Source of the DNA: Chthoniobacterales bacterium
Lineage (GTDB): Bacteria > Verrucomicrobiota > Verrucomicrobiia > Chthoniobacterales > DYNR01
Assembly: GCA_026418675.1 (NCBI GenBank)
Contig: JAOAAX010000004.1
Span: 59,306-123,305, forward strand
DNA length: 64,000 bases
Direction of reading: 5' to 3'
Shown here: positions 29,051 to 38,351 of the stretch, one piece after another
Layout of the letters: each line of letters begins with the position of its first letter
Numbering within the stretch: position 1 is the stretch's first letter
Program-made: the position numbers and the translations under genes
The notes under the pieces: generated by a model
Seen by the model: only the letters and a program-made list of their open reading frames with translations
What the model was told of the DNA's origin: nothing
The model's database searches: none

Positions 29051-29887
29051 TCAGCGGGTAGTGGGCTGAGGAGAGGAAGGTGGAGGAGGGGTGGAGGTCC
29101 CTGGGGATGGGGTGATATGGTTGCGTTGTGAGGTGGGTGGTGTTGGTGAAGGTGAGATGGAAGGGGTAGGAGTGGGGTTGGGGGAAGGTTGTGGGGTTGG
29201 GGAGGTGCTTTGAGTTGGTTTGGTGGTTGGAGTAGTTTCGTTTGAGAAGTGTAGGGATTGGGCTTCTTGATATTGGACATTAAGGTCGATAGGATTCGTA
29301 TTAATTTGGATGGATTGGTATTGGAATTGATTTTGTTCTAACTCTAATTCTTGGGATGGCTGGGTTGTAGAGTTTTGTTGGTTTTGTGGAGCGGAATGGG
29401 GAAGGTTGGAGGATTTTGGGGTGAGTCTGTTGAGGTTGTTCCAGAGCAAGGCACCATAAGCGGCGAGGACGATAAGGATGAGGAGGCCGGTGATGATGAT
29501 AGCAGTTTGTGGCCACTTTTTCTTTTGCGGTGCTGGTGAGTAGATGTCTTCGGGGGTTATTGGCTCTGGTTCGGAGAGGTGTTCCATGTATTGGTAATTG
29601 GAAGAGGAGATGCTGCCTGGTTCGGGAAGCCAGGGGAGGATTTCTGCGTCCGGGATACCGAGGAAGCGGGAGTAGCTGAGGATGGTGAGTCGGGCGTAAC
29701 TTGGGTGGTCGAAGCTGCGGAGGTCGTCTTGTTCGATTTCGCGGATGAGGTTCGCGCGGAGGCGGAGCGTGCGAGCGACATCTTCGATAGAGAGGTGACG
29801 TGCTTGCCGCTGTGAGGAGAGGCGTTTACCGAGAGTGAGGGAGGGGATTTGATGATCAGGGGTTGAAGGGTCAGGCGATTTGCTCAT
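29051..29887 (-). CDS. RodZ-like membrane protein with Cro/C1 helix-turn-helix
   Basis: Encodes 278 residues. Residues 17-85 match the N-terminal HTH of RodZ (LGKRLSSQRQARHLSIEDVARTLRLRANLIREIEQDD followed by YARLTILSYSRFLG), which in rods binds MreB. A single transmembrane helix lies at about 126-150 (AIIITGLLILIVLAAYGALLW) after a Lys-rich anchor. The exported part is entirely Pro/Thr/Ser/Gln-rich low-complexity sequence in place of the usual beta domain. Identification as RodZ-like rests on the HTH plus single TM layout. It sits beside rimO, rlpA and cca. Confidence 0.75.
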   Translation of the reverse strand: MSKSPDPSTPDHQIPSLTLGKRLSSQRQARHLSIEDVARTLRLRANLIREIEQDDLRSFDHPSYARLTILSYSRFLGIPDAEILPWLPEPGSISSSNYQYMEHLSEPEPITPEDIYSPAPQKKKWPQTAIIITGLLILIVLAAYGALLWNNLNRLTPKSSNLPHSAPQNQQNSTTQPSQELELEQNQFQYQSIQINTNPIDLNVQYQEAQSLHFSNETTPTTKPTQSTSPTPQPSPNPTPTPSISPSPTPPTSQRNHITPSPGTSTPPPPSSPQPTTR

Positions 29888-29961
29888 TGTTGGGAAAGGG
29901 AAGGGTGATGTGATTATGGCAGAATGGTTTTGGATATATGGATAAAAAGGAAGTTTGGGGT

Positions 29962-31308
29962 TTAATTTTTTGCAAGGCCGGTTTGATTATTCTTAACCCA
30001 TTGGAGGGCTTCTTCGCGGGAGGTAAGTTTGCCTTCGAGGTGGAGGTTATGGACTTCTTCGAGGATATGTTTGAAGAGTGGGCCTGGTTTGAGGCCGAGG
30101 GAAATGAGGTCGTGGCCGTTGATGAGTGGCTTAGGGTTGGGGGGCTGGTTCGCGAATTCCTGTATTTTTTGGACTAGGAAATCGTAAATTTGGAGGTTTT
30201 TGTGGCTTGCCAGGCAATCGGCGCGGTGAAGTTGGAGTTCCATGAGGAAGTTAGGGCGGGCGAGGAAGCGGCGGAGTTTAGCGATGCGCATGTGAGGGGT
30301 GTCTTTGAAGGACATGTGGTAGCGGACAGCTTCTGAGACTTGTTCGATGATGGGGTTAGGGAAACGGAGACGGCGGAGGATGCTTTCGGCGATTTGGGCG
30401 CCGATTTGCTCGTGGTGGTTGAAGCGGATGCGGCCGGTGTTGTCAATGGAGAGCGTTTGAGGTTTGCCGATATCGTGGAAGAGAGCGGAGAGGACGAGTG
30501 GCAATGGGGCGTCGGGAGGGAGGTGGTGGAGTGTGAGGCGTGTGTGAGTGAAGACATCGCCTTCTGGATGGAAGTCTGGAGGTTGAGGGACGTTTTGGAG
30601 GGCGGTGACTTCCGGGAGGATGGCGTTAAGGAGGCTGGACTGGTCGAGGAGGTCAAGTGCTTGGACGCGGTTGTGAGAGAGGAGCATTTTTTGGAGTTCG
30701 TCGCGGATACGTTCTGGACTAACACTGTGGATGAGGTGGGTGGAGGAACGGATGGCGTTCCAAGTAGAAATTTCGATATTGAAGTCGAGAGTTGAGGCGA
30801 AGCGGATGGCGCGGAGGAGGCGGAGGTGGTCTTCTGCGAAGCGGAGGTTTGGGTTACCGATGGTGCGGATGATTTTGTTTTTGAGGTCGTGTTGGCCGCC
30901 GACGAAATCGAGGAGCTTGTGAGCGATGGGGTCGTAGAAGAGGCCGTTGATGGTGAAGTCGCGGCGGAGGGCATCGCTTTGTGGGTCAGAAAAATGGACG
31001 GTGGAGGGGTGGCGCCCATCAAGGTAGGAACCGTCGGAACGGAAAGTAGCGACTTGTGTTTGGATTCCGTTTTGGACGACGATGACGACGCCGAATTGGA
31101 GACCGACATGGACCGTGTTTGGAAAGGAATGGAGTATGACGTGTGGAGGGGCGGAGGTGGCGACGTCGAAGTCGTGTGGGGTGCGGTTGAGGAGGAGATC
31201 GCGGACGCAACCTCCAGCCAGGAGAGCCTGGAAACCATCATTTTGGAGTTTTTGAATGATGGAGATGGCAGCGAGGCAAGGTGGAGTGGAAGGGAGGTTA
31301 AGTGTCAA
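29962..31308 (-). CDS. cca: tRNA CCA-adding enzyme / poly(A) polymerase family with HD domain
   Basis: Encodes 448 residues. The class II nucleotidyltransferase signature LLAGGCVRDLLLNRTPHDFDVATSA gives the metal-binding DxD; RRDFTINGLFYD and RFAEDHLRLLRAIRFASTLDF follow; an HD domain (ALFHDIGKPQT) lies near residue 270. It adds or repairs the CCA end of tRNAs. The one tRNA gene in this window already encodes CCA, so a repair role or other non-CCA tRNAs would be its work. The TTG start overlaps the upstream cysteine desulfurase stop by four bases. A poly(A) polymerase or an enzyme splitting CC and A addition cannot be excluded. Confidence 0.9.
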   Translation of the reverse strand: MTLNLPSTPPCLAAISIIQKLQNDGFQALLAGGCVRDLLLNRTPHDFDVATSAPPHVILHSFPNTVHVGLQFGVVIVVQNGIQTQVATFRSDGSYLDGRHPSTVHFSDPQSDALRRDFTINGLFYDPIAHKLLDFVGGQHDLKNKIIRTIGNPNLRFAEDHLRLLRAIRFASTLDFNIEISTWNAIRSSTHLIHSVSPERIRDELQKMLLSHNRVQALDLLDQSSLLNAILPEVTALQNVPQPPDFHPEGDVFTHTRLTLHHLPPDAPLPLVLSALFHDIGKPQTLSIDNTGRIRFNHHEQIGAQIAESILRRLRFPNPIIEQVSEAVRYHMSFKDTPHMRIAKLRRFLARPNFLMELQLHRADCLASHKNLQIYDFLVQKIQEFANQPPNPKPLINGHDLISLGLKPGPLFKHILEEVHNLHLEGKLTSREEALQWVKNNQTGLAKN

Positions 31309-32483
31309 ATTCGGGAGATGACGAGAGTTGAAGGGTTTTCTGATCGGATTTTTCGGATGATGCGTGTGAGTGTTGAGGCGGCGAGGATGGCATCATCTGG
31401 CTGGTTCGCTTTGCCGAAGGAGAAGCGGAGGCTTGAGCGGGCGCGTTCTGGAGGGATACCCATAGCGGTGAGGACGTGGGAAGGGGCGATTGAGCCGGAG
31501 GTGCAAGCGGACCCTGCGGAGCAGTAAATGCCTTCTTTGTCGAGGAGGAGGAGGGCTGTTTCTGCTTGGATGCCCTCGAAGGAGATGTTGGAGGTGTTTG
31601 GCAGGCGTTGATTGCGGGCACCGTTAATGTGAATGCCGTCGAGATTTTGGAGTAAGTAGTCTTCAAACTGGTCGCGCAGTTTGCGGATATGAGCGGAGGT
31701 GGACTCAAGATTTTGGAGTGAGATATCTGCTGCTTTACCGAAAGCGACGATGGAAGCGACGTTTTCGGTTCCGCCGCGACGGGAATTTTCTTGGGAGCCG
31801 AAGAGGAGAGGGGAAAAGCGGGAGCGACGGTTGATATAGAGGGCTGCGACTCCTTTTGGTGCATGGATTTTGTGGCCGGAGAGGGAGAGGTAGGAGATGC
31901 CTGGGAGGGAATGGAGGGGGAGGGGTGGGAGTTTGCCGATAGCTTGGACGGCGTCGATGTGGAGGAGGACGTCATGTTGGTGACAGAGAGCGGCGATTTC
32001 TTCGACGGGGAAGAGGACGCCGGTTTCGTTATTTGCCCAGAGGAGGGAGACGATGGCTGTTTCGTTGTCGAGAGAATCAGCGAGCTGGTTGAGGGGAAGG
32101 AGGCCGTGGTTATCTACTGGGAGGCGGACGATTTGGTAGCCTTTACGGGCGAGGTTATTGCAGAGTTTGAGGGTGGCGCTGTGTTCGACGGAGGAAGTGA
32201 TGATGCGATGACGGTCGGGGTGGAGAGAGAGGGCGGAGAGGATGGCGGAGTGGATGGATTCGGTTCCGCAGCTTGTGAAGATGATTTCTTCTGGGGAAGC
32301 GCCAATGAGAGTAGCTACGGAGAGGCGAGCAGCCTCGATAGCGTTGCGTGCGGCTTTGCCGAGGCTGTAGGAGCTAGATGGATTGCCGAAGCCGGAAGGA
32401 GAGAGCCAAGGGAGCATGGCATCGAGGACTTCGGGTAGGATGGGCGTTGTGGCGTTATGGTCGAGGTAGATTTGGCGTTGCAT
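31305..32483 (-). CDS. Cysteine desulfurase (NifS/IscS family)
   Basis: Encodes 392 residues of a PLP enzyme that takes sulfur from cysteine for Fe-S clusters and thio-modified tRNA. IYLDHNATTPILPEVLDAM opens the protein, the PLP Lys lies in LSLSGHKIHAPKG, and the mobile-loop Cys lies in YCSAGSACTSGS. This is group I (NifS/IscS) rather than SufS. No iscU follows. Fe-S proteins in the window that could depend on it include RimO and Nth. It starts 224 bases from the divergent lepA. Confidence 0.92.
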   Translation of the reverse strand: MQRQIYLDHNATTPILPEVLDAMLPWLSPSGFGNPSSSYSLGKAARNAIEAARLSVATLIGASPEEIIFTSCGTESIHSAILSALSLHPDRHRIITSSVEHSATLKLCNNLARKGYQIVRLPVDNHGLLPLNQLADSLDNETAIVSLLWANNETGVLFPVEEIAALCHQHDVLLHIDAVQAIGKLPPLPLHSLPGISYLSLSGHKIHAPKGVAALYINRRSRFSPLLFGSQENSRRGGTENVASIVAFGKAADISLQNLESTSAHIRKLRDQFEDYLLQNLDGIHINGARNQRLPNTSNISFEGIQAETALLLLDKEGIYCSAGSACTSGSIAPSHVLTAMGIPPERARSSLRFSFGKANQPDDAILAASTLTRIIRKIRSENPSTLVISRI

Positions 32484-32707
32484 TTTTTTGGGGTTTTAAG
32501 GAAGTTAGGGAATCAGAGAAAGGAGAGGGTAGGGTTGAGAGAGGAGGAAGGCAAATGAGAATAAAAAGGATATGTTGGTAGATTAACGAGCAGGAGTGGT
32601 GAGCTTTTTCGTTTGCAATTTATGATGTGTTGAGATGGTAAATGAGGCAGTGATAGTGATAGAGGCGAAGATAGAGAATGAAGTGAAGAGCAGAGAGAGG
32701 AAAGAAT

Positions 32708-34507
32708 ATGGGAAAGACGATATTGCGGACGCGGAACTTCTGTATTATTGCGCATATTGATCACGGGAAGACGACGCTATCGGATCGGCTTTTGGAATTT
32801 ACAGGGACAATTAGTGAGCGGGAGAAGCAGGATCAACTGCTTGATTCGATGGAATTGGAGCGTGAGCGAGGGATCACGATAAAGGCGCATCCTGTGACGA
32901 TGTGGTATCGGGCGGCGGATGGGTTGGAATATCGGCTGAATTTGTTGGATACGCCAGGGCATGTGGATTTTTCGTATGAGGTTTCGCGGAGCTTAGCGGC
33001 GTGTGAGGGGGCGATTTTGGTAGTGGATGCAGCGCAGGGAGTGGAGGCACAGACTGTTGCGAATGTGCATTTGGCCCACAAGCACAAGTTGGTGATAATA
33101 CCTGTTATCAACAAGATTGATTTGCCGAATGCGGATGTAGAGGGAGTGAAGAAGCAACTGGAGGATATATTGGCGATTCCCGGGGAGGAGTCGATACTTT
33201 GTAGTGCAAAGCAAGGGATAGGGATTGGGGAAGTTTTAGAGGCGGTTGTTCAGCGGATACCGCCTCCTGTGGAGGAGGATGAGATTTTGCGGGGTTTGGT
33301 GTTTGACAGTGTTTTCGATGGATATCGGGGGGTTGTGGGTTATGTAAGGATTTTTAGTGGGAGTGTGGAGCGAGGGCAAGAAGTGACTTTGATGTCCACT
33401 GGGCGTCATTATGAAGTGAAGGAGGTTGGGATATTTACGCCGAAGCCGCAGGTTCAAGAGAAATTAGTGGCTGGCGATGTTGGCTATTTTATAGCGAACA
33501 TCAAGACGACTGCTGAGGTGAAGGTTGGGGATACGCTAACGGATGGGAAACGACCTGCGGAGGAGCCATTGCCTGGTTTTCAGGAGGTTCGGCCGATGGT
33601 TTTCAGTGGGATTTATCCAATAAACACGGCGGATTTTGAGCATTTGAAGGCAGCGATGAGTAAGTTGCAGTTAAATGATGCGGCGTTTGTGTTTACGCCG
33701 GAGAGTTCGGTAGCATTGGGTTTTGGATTTCGGTGTGGATTTTTGGGTTTGTTGCATATGGAGATAATCCAAGAGCGGCTGCGGCGTGAATATAACATGG
33801 ACATAATAGCGACGTATCCGAGTGTGGTGTATCAAGTGGAGAAAACGAATGGTGAGGTTGTGGAAGTGGACAATCCGGCGCATTTGCCGGATATGAGTGT
33901 TGTGCGGGAGATTCGGGAGCCAATCGTGCGGTGTTATGTGCTTGTTCCGAACGAGAATATAGGGGATATTATGCAAATAATGATGGAGAAGAGGGGGACG
34001 GTGGAGCATACGGAGTCGTTGGATACACGGCGTGTGATGATTACAGGGATATTGCCTCTGAATGAAATCTTGGTGGATTTTCACGATAAGATTAAATCCG
34101 TGACGCGTGGATATGGTTCGATGGATTATGAACCTGCCGGGTATCGAGCTGCGGATTTGGTGAAGTTGGAGATGTTGGTGAATGGGGAGGTGGTGGATGC
34201 GTTTTCTTCCATCGTGCATCGGGACAAGGCCGAGGCACGAGGGCGTGCTTTGGCGCAGAAGTTGAAGGAAGTGATACCGCGACAGCTTTACCAAGTGGCA
34301 ATTCAGGCTGCGATTGGAGGGAAGATCATAGCGCGGGAGAATGTAAGTGCTTTGAGGAAGAATGTGACGGCGAAGTGCTACGGTGGGGACATTACGCGGA
34401 AGAGGAAGTTGTTAGAGAAACAAAAGGAGGGGAAGAAGCGCATGAAGGCGATAGGGACGGTGCATATTCCCCAGGAGGCTTTTATTGAGGTGTTGAAGGC
34501 GAATTGA
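32708..34507 (+). CDS. lepA: Elongation factor 4 (LepA)
   Basis: Encodes 599 residues of the ribosome-associated GTPase EF4. The GTPase motifs [28 protein letters not shown] and [11 protein letters not shown] are present, and the C-terminal domain specific to LepA is complete, with [23 protein letters not shown] and the end [20 protein letters not shown]. Length is normal. A purine-rich AGAGAGGAAAG precedes the ATG, an SD-like sequence consistent with the G-rich composition of the + strand here. Confidence 0.96.
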   Translation: MGKTILRTRNFCIIAHIDHGKTTLSDRLLEFTGTISEREKQDQLLDSMELERERGITIKAHPVTMWYRAADGLEYRLNLLDTPGHVDFSYEVSRSLAACEGAILVVDAAQGVEAQTVANVHLAHKHKLVIIPVINKIDLPNADVEGVKKQLEDILAIPGEESILCSAKQGIGIGEVLEAVVQRIPPPVEEDEILRGLVFDSVFDGYRGVVGYVRIFSGSVERGQEVTLMSTGRHYEVKEVGIFTPKPQVQEKLVAGDVGYFIANIKTTAEVKVGDTLTDGKRPAEEPLPGFQEVRPMVFSGIYPINTADFEHLKAAMSKLQLNDAAFVFTPESSVALGFGFRCGFLGLLHMEIIQERLRREYNMDIIATYPSVVYQVEKTNGEVVEVDNPAHLPDMSVVREIREPIVRCYVLVPNENIGDIMQIMMEKRGTVEHTESLDTRRVMITGILPLNEILVDFHDKIKSVTRGYGSMDYEPAGYRAADLVKLEMLVNGEVVDAFSSIVHRDKAEARGRALAQKLKEVIPRQLYQVAIQAAIGGKIIARENVSALRKNVTAKCYGGDITRKRKLLEKQKEGKKRMKAIGTVHIPQEAFIEVLKAN

Positions 34508-34642
34508 AGAGGGGAAAAGGAGATTTGCCGGGGTAATGAATTGTTTAGTTGAATGAAGGGGTGTGGGAATAGGGGAGGAGGTGTGAGGGCAGGAGGAGAA
34601 GGGACGAGGAAAGGTATTTGGAATTGGGAGGAAAGCTGGGCT

Positions 34643-36010
34643 TTGAAAGTGAAGAGGAAGGGGGTGTTGTTTGGGGTAGGTTTGTTGGTTGTTTGTTTTG
34701 TGTGTTGTTTTGAGGTGGTTGGGATGGTTTATGGACAGGAGGAAGGGAATAGGGACTTGGAGAGAGATGAGATTGTGGAGTCATTGAAGTTGTTAGCAAA
34801 TTCGATGGAGCTAATTCGGCAAGACTATGTTGAGGAAGAGCGGACCAGTTATAAGAGGCTGGTTCATAGTGCCTTGCGTGGGATGCTTTCGGAGCTTGAT
34901 CCGCACAGTCAGTTTTTGGATGAAGAGTCGTTTCGGAGTTTGCAGGAGGAAGCGAAGGGAGAGTATGGTGGAGTTGGGATTCAGGTTGGGATGAAGGATG
35001 GGGTTTTGGTGGTGGTTGTGCCGATTGAGGGGATGCCTGCGTTCGAGGCTGGTTTGATGCCAGGGGATCGGATACTGAAGATAGATGGGAAGACGACAGA
35101 GCGGATGAGTTTGCCAGAAGCTGTGGATTTGTTGCGTGGAGAGGTTGGGCAGAAGGTGAAGCTTACGATCCAGCGACAAGTTTCTGGCGAGGTGGTGGAG
35201 GTGACTTTGCAAAGGGTTTTAATAAAGACGCCGAGTATTCGAGAGGTGCGGTTGATGCCTCTAAGTTTAACGGGGGGGAAGAGGATAGGGTATGTTCGGC
35301 TGGTTCAATTTTCTGAAAATACAGGGAAGGAGTTGAATGATGCGTTGGACCGACTTGAGGGGGAAGGGATGGAGGGCTTAGTTCTTGATTTGCGTTACAA
35401 CCCGGGTGGGTTGCTTTCGAGTGCGGTGGAAGTTTGTGGACAGTTTTTGCCTGCCGCGACGGAAGTGGTAGTGACTGCCGGCCGAGGGGAGAATCAATCT
35501 TATGTGACGGGGAATTCGAGTCGAGGTCGTAAGTTTCCATTGGTTGTTTTGATCAACAATGCGAGTGCGAGTGGATCGGAAATTGTGGCTGGGGCATTGA
35601 AGGACTTGTCACGAGCACTAGTTGTGGGGGAGACATCGTTTGGGAAGGGGTCGGTGCAGAGTGTGAGCTCGATGGGGGATGGAACGGCGCTTCGACTGAC
35701 AACGGCGTATTACATGACGCCGAGTCGGCAAATTATCCATGAGCGTGGAGTCAAGCCGCATGTGATTGCTCCGATGGATGTGGAGCGGGAAAAGGAATTG
35801 TTGCGGTTGCGGGCACAGGGGAGGATGGGAGAAAAAGCTGAGGAATGGAAGCGGGTGTATTCGATAGATGAGCAGCTTTCAAGGGCGACACAGATATTGC
35901 GTGGATTGTTAATATTCAAGGAAAGGCATAATAGCGTGGGGACAATGCAAGGCAAGGGAATAGAAGAAGAGGGGAAAGGAGTTGAACTTGGGGCAGAACG
36001 TAGTGGATGA
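34643..36010 (+). CDS. S41 carboxy-terminal processing protease
   Basis: Encodes about 455 residues from the TTG at 34643, the start that leaves a normal signal peptide (VKRKGVLFGVGLLVVCFVCC) and lies 11 bases after GGGAGG; an ATG at 34553 would add a 30-residue Gly-rich leader. A PDZ domain covers about residues 110-190 (GVGIQVGMKDGVLVVVVPIEGMPAFEAGL), and the catalytic Ser and Lys are in NNASASGSEIVAGAL and GETSFGKGSVQ. These enzymes trim exported proteins from their C-termini. The tail is Gly/Glu-rich. It probably acts in the periplasm. Confidence 0.88.
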   Translation: MKVKRKGVLFGVGLLVVCFVCCFEVVGMVYGQEEGNRDLERDEIVESLKLLANSMELIRQDYVEEERTSYKRLVHSALRGMLSELDPHSQFLDEESFRSLQEEAKGEYGGVGIQVGMKDGVLVVVVPIEGMPAFEAGLMPGDRILKIDGKTTERMSLPEAVDLLRGEVGQKVKLTIQRQVSGEVVEVTLQRVLIKTPSIREVRLMPLSLTGGKRIGYVRLVQFSENTGKELNDALDRLEGEGMEGLVLDLRYNPGGLLSSAVEVCGQFLPAATEVVVTAGRGENQSYVTGNSSRGRKFPLVVLINNASASGSEIVAGALKDLSRALVVGETSFGKGSVQSVSSMGDGTALRLTTAYYMTPSRQIIHERGVKPHVIAPMDVEREKELLRLRAQGRMGEKAEEWKRVYSIDEQLSRATQILRGLLIFKERHNSVGTMQGKGIEEEGKGVELGAERSG

Positions 36011-36025
36011 AGGGAGCCTAGTTTT

Positions 36026-36100
36026 TGGAGCCGGCTGTGGGATTCGAACCCACGACCGCCCGATTACAAATCGGAAGCTCTACCACTGAGCTAAGCCGGC
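36026..36100 (-). tRNA. tRNA-Thr (anticodon UGU)
   Basis: Read on the minus strand this is a full cloverleaf of 75 bases including an encoded CCA end: acceptor GCCGGCT with AGCCGGC, D arm GCTC/GAGC, anticodon arm TCCGA/TCGGG with loop TTTGTAA (anticodon TGT, reading ACA), a five-base variable loop, T arm GTGGG/CCCAC with TTCGAAT. The discriminator base is T. It stands alone and antisense to the flanking genes, 15 bases after the protease gene. Confidence 0.97.
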
Positions 36101-36255
36101 TGTGAGTGTAATCCAGAGAGGTGAAAAGTGAAGATTAGTTTGGATGTGGGGATAGTGGCAAGATTGAACTTGAGGCGGGTTCTGAGGTATGTTTTGATTT
36201 TTGTTGAAAGATTTTCAGGATTTCAAAAATAAAAAAATTAGGAGTGAGATAAAAA

Positions 36256-37563
36256 TTGCCAAGAGAGTCTATTATTCGAGACAGTAACTGGAAATGTGTA
36301 GTTGTCGTTGGTGCGCAGTGGGGGGATGAGGGGAAGGGGAAGGTGGTGGATTTGTTGACGGACAGGGTGGATGTGGTGGTGCGGGCTCAAGGTGGTAGCA
36401 ATGCTGGACATACGATTGAGGTTGGAGGGGAGAAATTTGTTTTGCATCTGCTTCCGTCCGGGATTTTGCGGAAGGGCGTTGTGAATGTGATAGGGAATGG
36501 TGCTGTTGTGGATTTAGCGGGTTTGGCTGAGGAGATAGAGTGTTTGAGGAAGCGAGGGGTGGAGGTAGGGAGGGAGAATTTGTTGCTAAGTGAGTCGGCG
36601 CATTTGGTTTTGCCGTGGCATCGTAAGCGGGACAGCCTGCGGGAGGAGGCTCAGGGGAGTAATAAGATAGGGACAACAAGGCGAGGTATAGGGCCGACAT
36701 ATTCGGATAAAGCTATCCGTTGTGGTTTACGGGTGGGGGATTTGCTCGATTGGGGTAGCTTTGTGAGCAAACTTCGGCCGTTAGCGGAGGAGAACGCCCG
36801 GATATTGGGTTTGCGGACGGAGGAATTGTTTGAGGAAGTTAAAGGAGAGTGTGAGGCTGGACGGGAAATCATTTTGCCATTTGTGGCGGACACAGTTGTG
36901 TGGCTGCATGGGGTGATTAAAGAGGGCAAACGCATCTTGTTTGAAGGTGCCCAAGGGACATATCTTGACATTGATCATGGGACGTATCCGTATGTGACGA
37001 GTTCGAATACGACGTCTGGCGGGGCGTGCACAGGTTCGGGGGTTCCTCCTACTGCGATTGATAGGGTTTTGGGAGTGATGAAGGCCTATACGACGCGAGT
37101 GGGAGGAGGGCCATTTCCAACGGAATCAACGGAGTTGGGCGAGCATTTGCATGGGCTCGGCCGCGAATTTGGGGCTACGACTGGACGTGCTCGGAGGTGT
37201 GGGTGGGTGGACTGTGTAATGTTGCGGCAAGCAGTGCAAATCAATGGTTTTGAGGAGTTTGCTGTAACGAATTTGGATGGGCTTGATTGTTTTGAGGAGA
37301 TACCAGTTTGTGTTAGTTATGAATTGGGCGGGGAGCGAAGGGAATGGCCACCGAAGCGTGTGGAGGAGTGGTTTGCCTGTCGACCCGTTTATCGGTTTGT
37401 TCGTGGCTGGAAATGCGACACGAGTGGCGCCAAGAGTTGGGAGGAATTGCCGAAGGGGGCGAGGGAATATATTCACGTTTTGGAAGAGGAGATAGGGGCG
37501 CGTTGTGTTATGGTGAGTGTTGGGCCGGGGCGGGAGCAGACGATACAGGTAGAAAGGAGTTAA
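36256..37563 (+). CDS. purA: Adenylosuccinate synthetase
   Basis: Encodes 435 residues of the enzyme that makes adenylosuccinate from IMP, Asp and GTP, the first committed step to AMP. The N-terminal VVVVGAQWGDEGKGKVVDLLTD, NAGHTIEV and FEGAQGTYLDIDHGTYPYVTSSN segments, and RRCGWVDCVML, are family hallmarks. The TTG start is preceded by AGGAG 12 bases away and fits the usual N-terminus with about 14 extra residues. uppS follows after three bases. Confidence 0.95.
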   Translation: MPRESIIRDSNWKCVVVVGAQWGDEGKGKVVDLLTDRVDVVVRAQGGSNAGHTIEVGGEKFVLHLLPSGILRKGVVNVIGNGAVVDLAGLAEEIECLRKRGVEVGRENLLLSESAHLVLPWHRKRDSLREEAQGSNKIGTTRRGIGPTYSDKAIRCGLRVGDLLDWGSFVSKLRPLAEENARILGLRTEELFEEVKGECEAGREIILPFVADTVVWLHGVIKEGKRILFEGAQGTYLDIDHGTYPYVTSSNTTSGGACTGSGVPPTAIDRVLGVMKAYTTRVGGGPFPTESTELGEHLHGLGREFGATTGRARRCGWVDCVMLRQAVQINGFEEFAVTNLDGLDCFEEIPVCVSYELGGERREWPPKRVEEWFACRPVYRFVRGWKCDTSGAKSWEELPKGAREYIHVLEEEIGARCVMVSVGPGREQTIQVERS

Positions 37564-37566
37564 AAG

Positions 37567-38316
37567 ATGCAATTAGCAGGTGCAGCGCTTAATGCTGGCT
37601 TGGTGGAGAGTGCAACGATGAGAGTGCCAAGGCATGTAGCAGTGATCATGGATGGGAATGGAAGGTGGGCTGCGCAAAGGTCGTTGCCGCGGGTGGCTGG
37701 GCATGAGGCTGGTTCGCGAGCAGTCGGGGAAGTTGTGCATGCGGCAATAGAAGCTGGAGTGGAGTTTTTGACGTTGTATGCTTTTTCTGCAGAAAATTGG
37801 AAGCGGCCGCGAGCAGAGGTAGATTCGCTGATGCGGTTATTGGCGAGGTTTTTAGATGAACGGACGGGGGAAATATTGGAGAAGAATGTCTGTTTGAAAG
37901 CGATTGGGCGGGTATGGGAGCTGCCCGAGCAACCGCGTGAGCGGCTTGAGCGGGCGATAAGGATGAGTGCTGGGAACAATGGGCTTACGGTGATTTTGGC
38001 ATTAAATTATAGCGGGAGGAATGAGATAACGGATGCGGTTCGGGAAATTGCTCGGAAGGTTCGGGATAGGGAGATGGAGCCTGAGGAGATTACGCCTGAT
38101 GTGATTGCGGCGCATTTGGATACGCGGGAGTGGCCTGATCCAGACTTGCTAATTCGGACGTCAGGGGAGATGCGGGTATCGAATTTTCTGCTTTGGCAGT
38201 TGAGTTACACGGAGCTTTACATTTCGCCGAAATTGTGGCCGGACTTTACGAGGGAAGATTTTCTGGATGCGTTGCGGGATTATGCAAGGAGAGAGAGACG
38301 GTTTGGTGGAGTATAA
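37567..38316 (+). CDS. uppS: Undecaprenyl diphosphate synthase
   Basis: Encodes 249 residues of the cis-prenyltransferase that makes the C55 carrier lipid for peptidoglycan and O-antigen synthesis. PRHVAVIMDGNGRWA holds the catalytic Asp; LTLYAFSAENWKRP and the C-terminal DPDLLIRTSGEMRVSNFLLWQLSYTELY complete the site. The ATG at 37567 is supported by AAAGGAG 7 bases upstream; an internal ATG at 37618 would give the shorter N-terminus seen in many homologues. It is likely cotranscribed with purA. Confidence 0.94.
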   Translation: MQLAGAALNAGLVESATMRVPRHVAVIMDGNGRWAAQRSLPRVAGHEAGSRAVGEVVHAAIEAGVEFLTLYAFSAENWKRPRAEVDSLMRLLARFLDERTGEILEKNVCLKAIGRVWELPEQPRERLERAIRMSAGNNGLTVILALNYSGRNEITDAVREIARKVRDREMEPEEITPDVIAAHLDTREWPDPDLLIRTSGEMRVSNFLLWQLSYTELYISPKLWPDFTREDFLDALRDYARRERRFGGV

Positions 38317-38351
38317 TTTCCTTGAAAAAAGATATGGAATTATCTTTTTAG

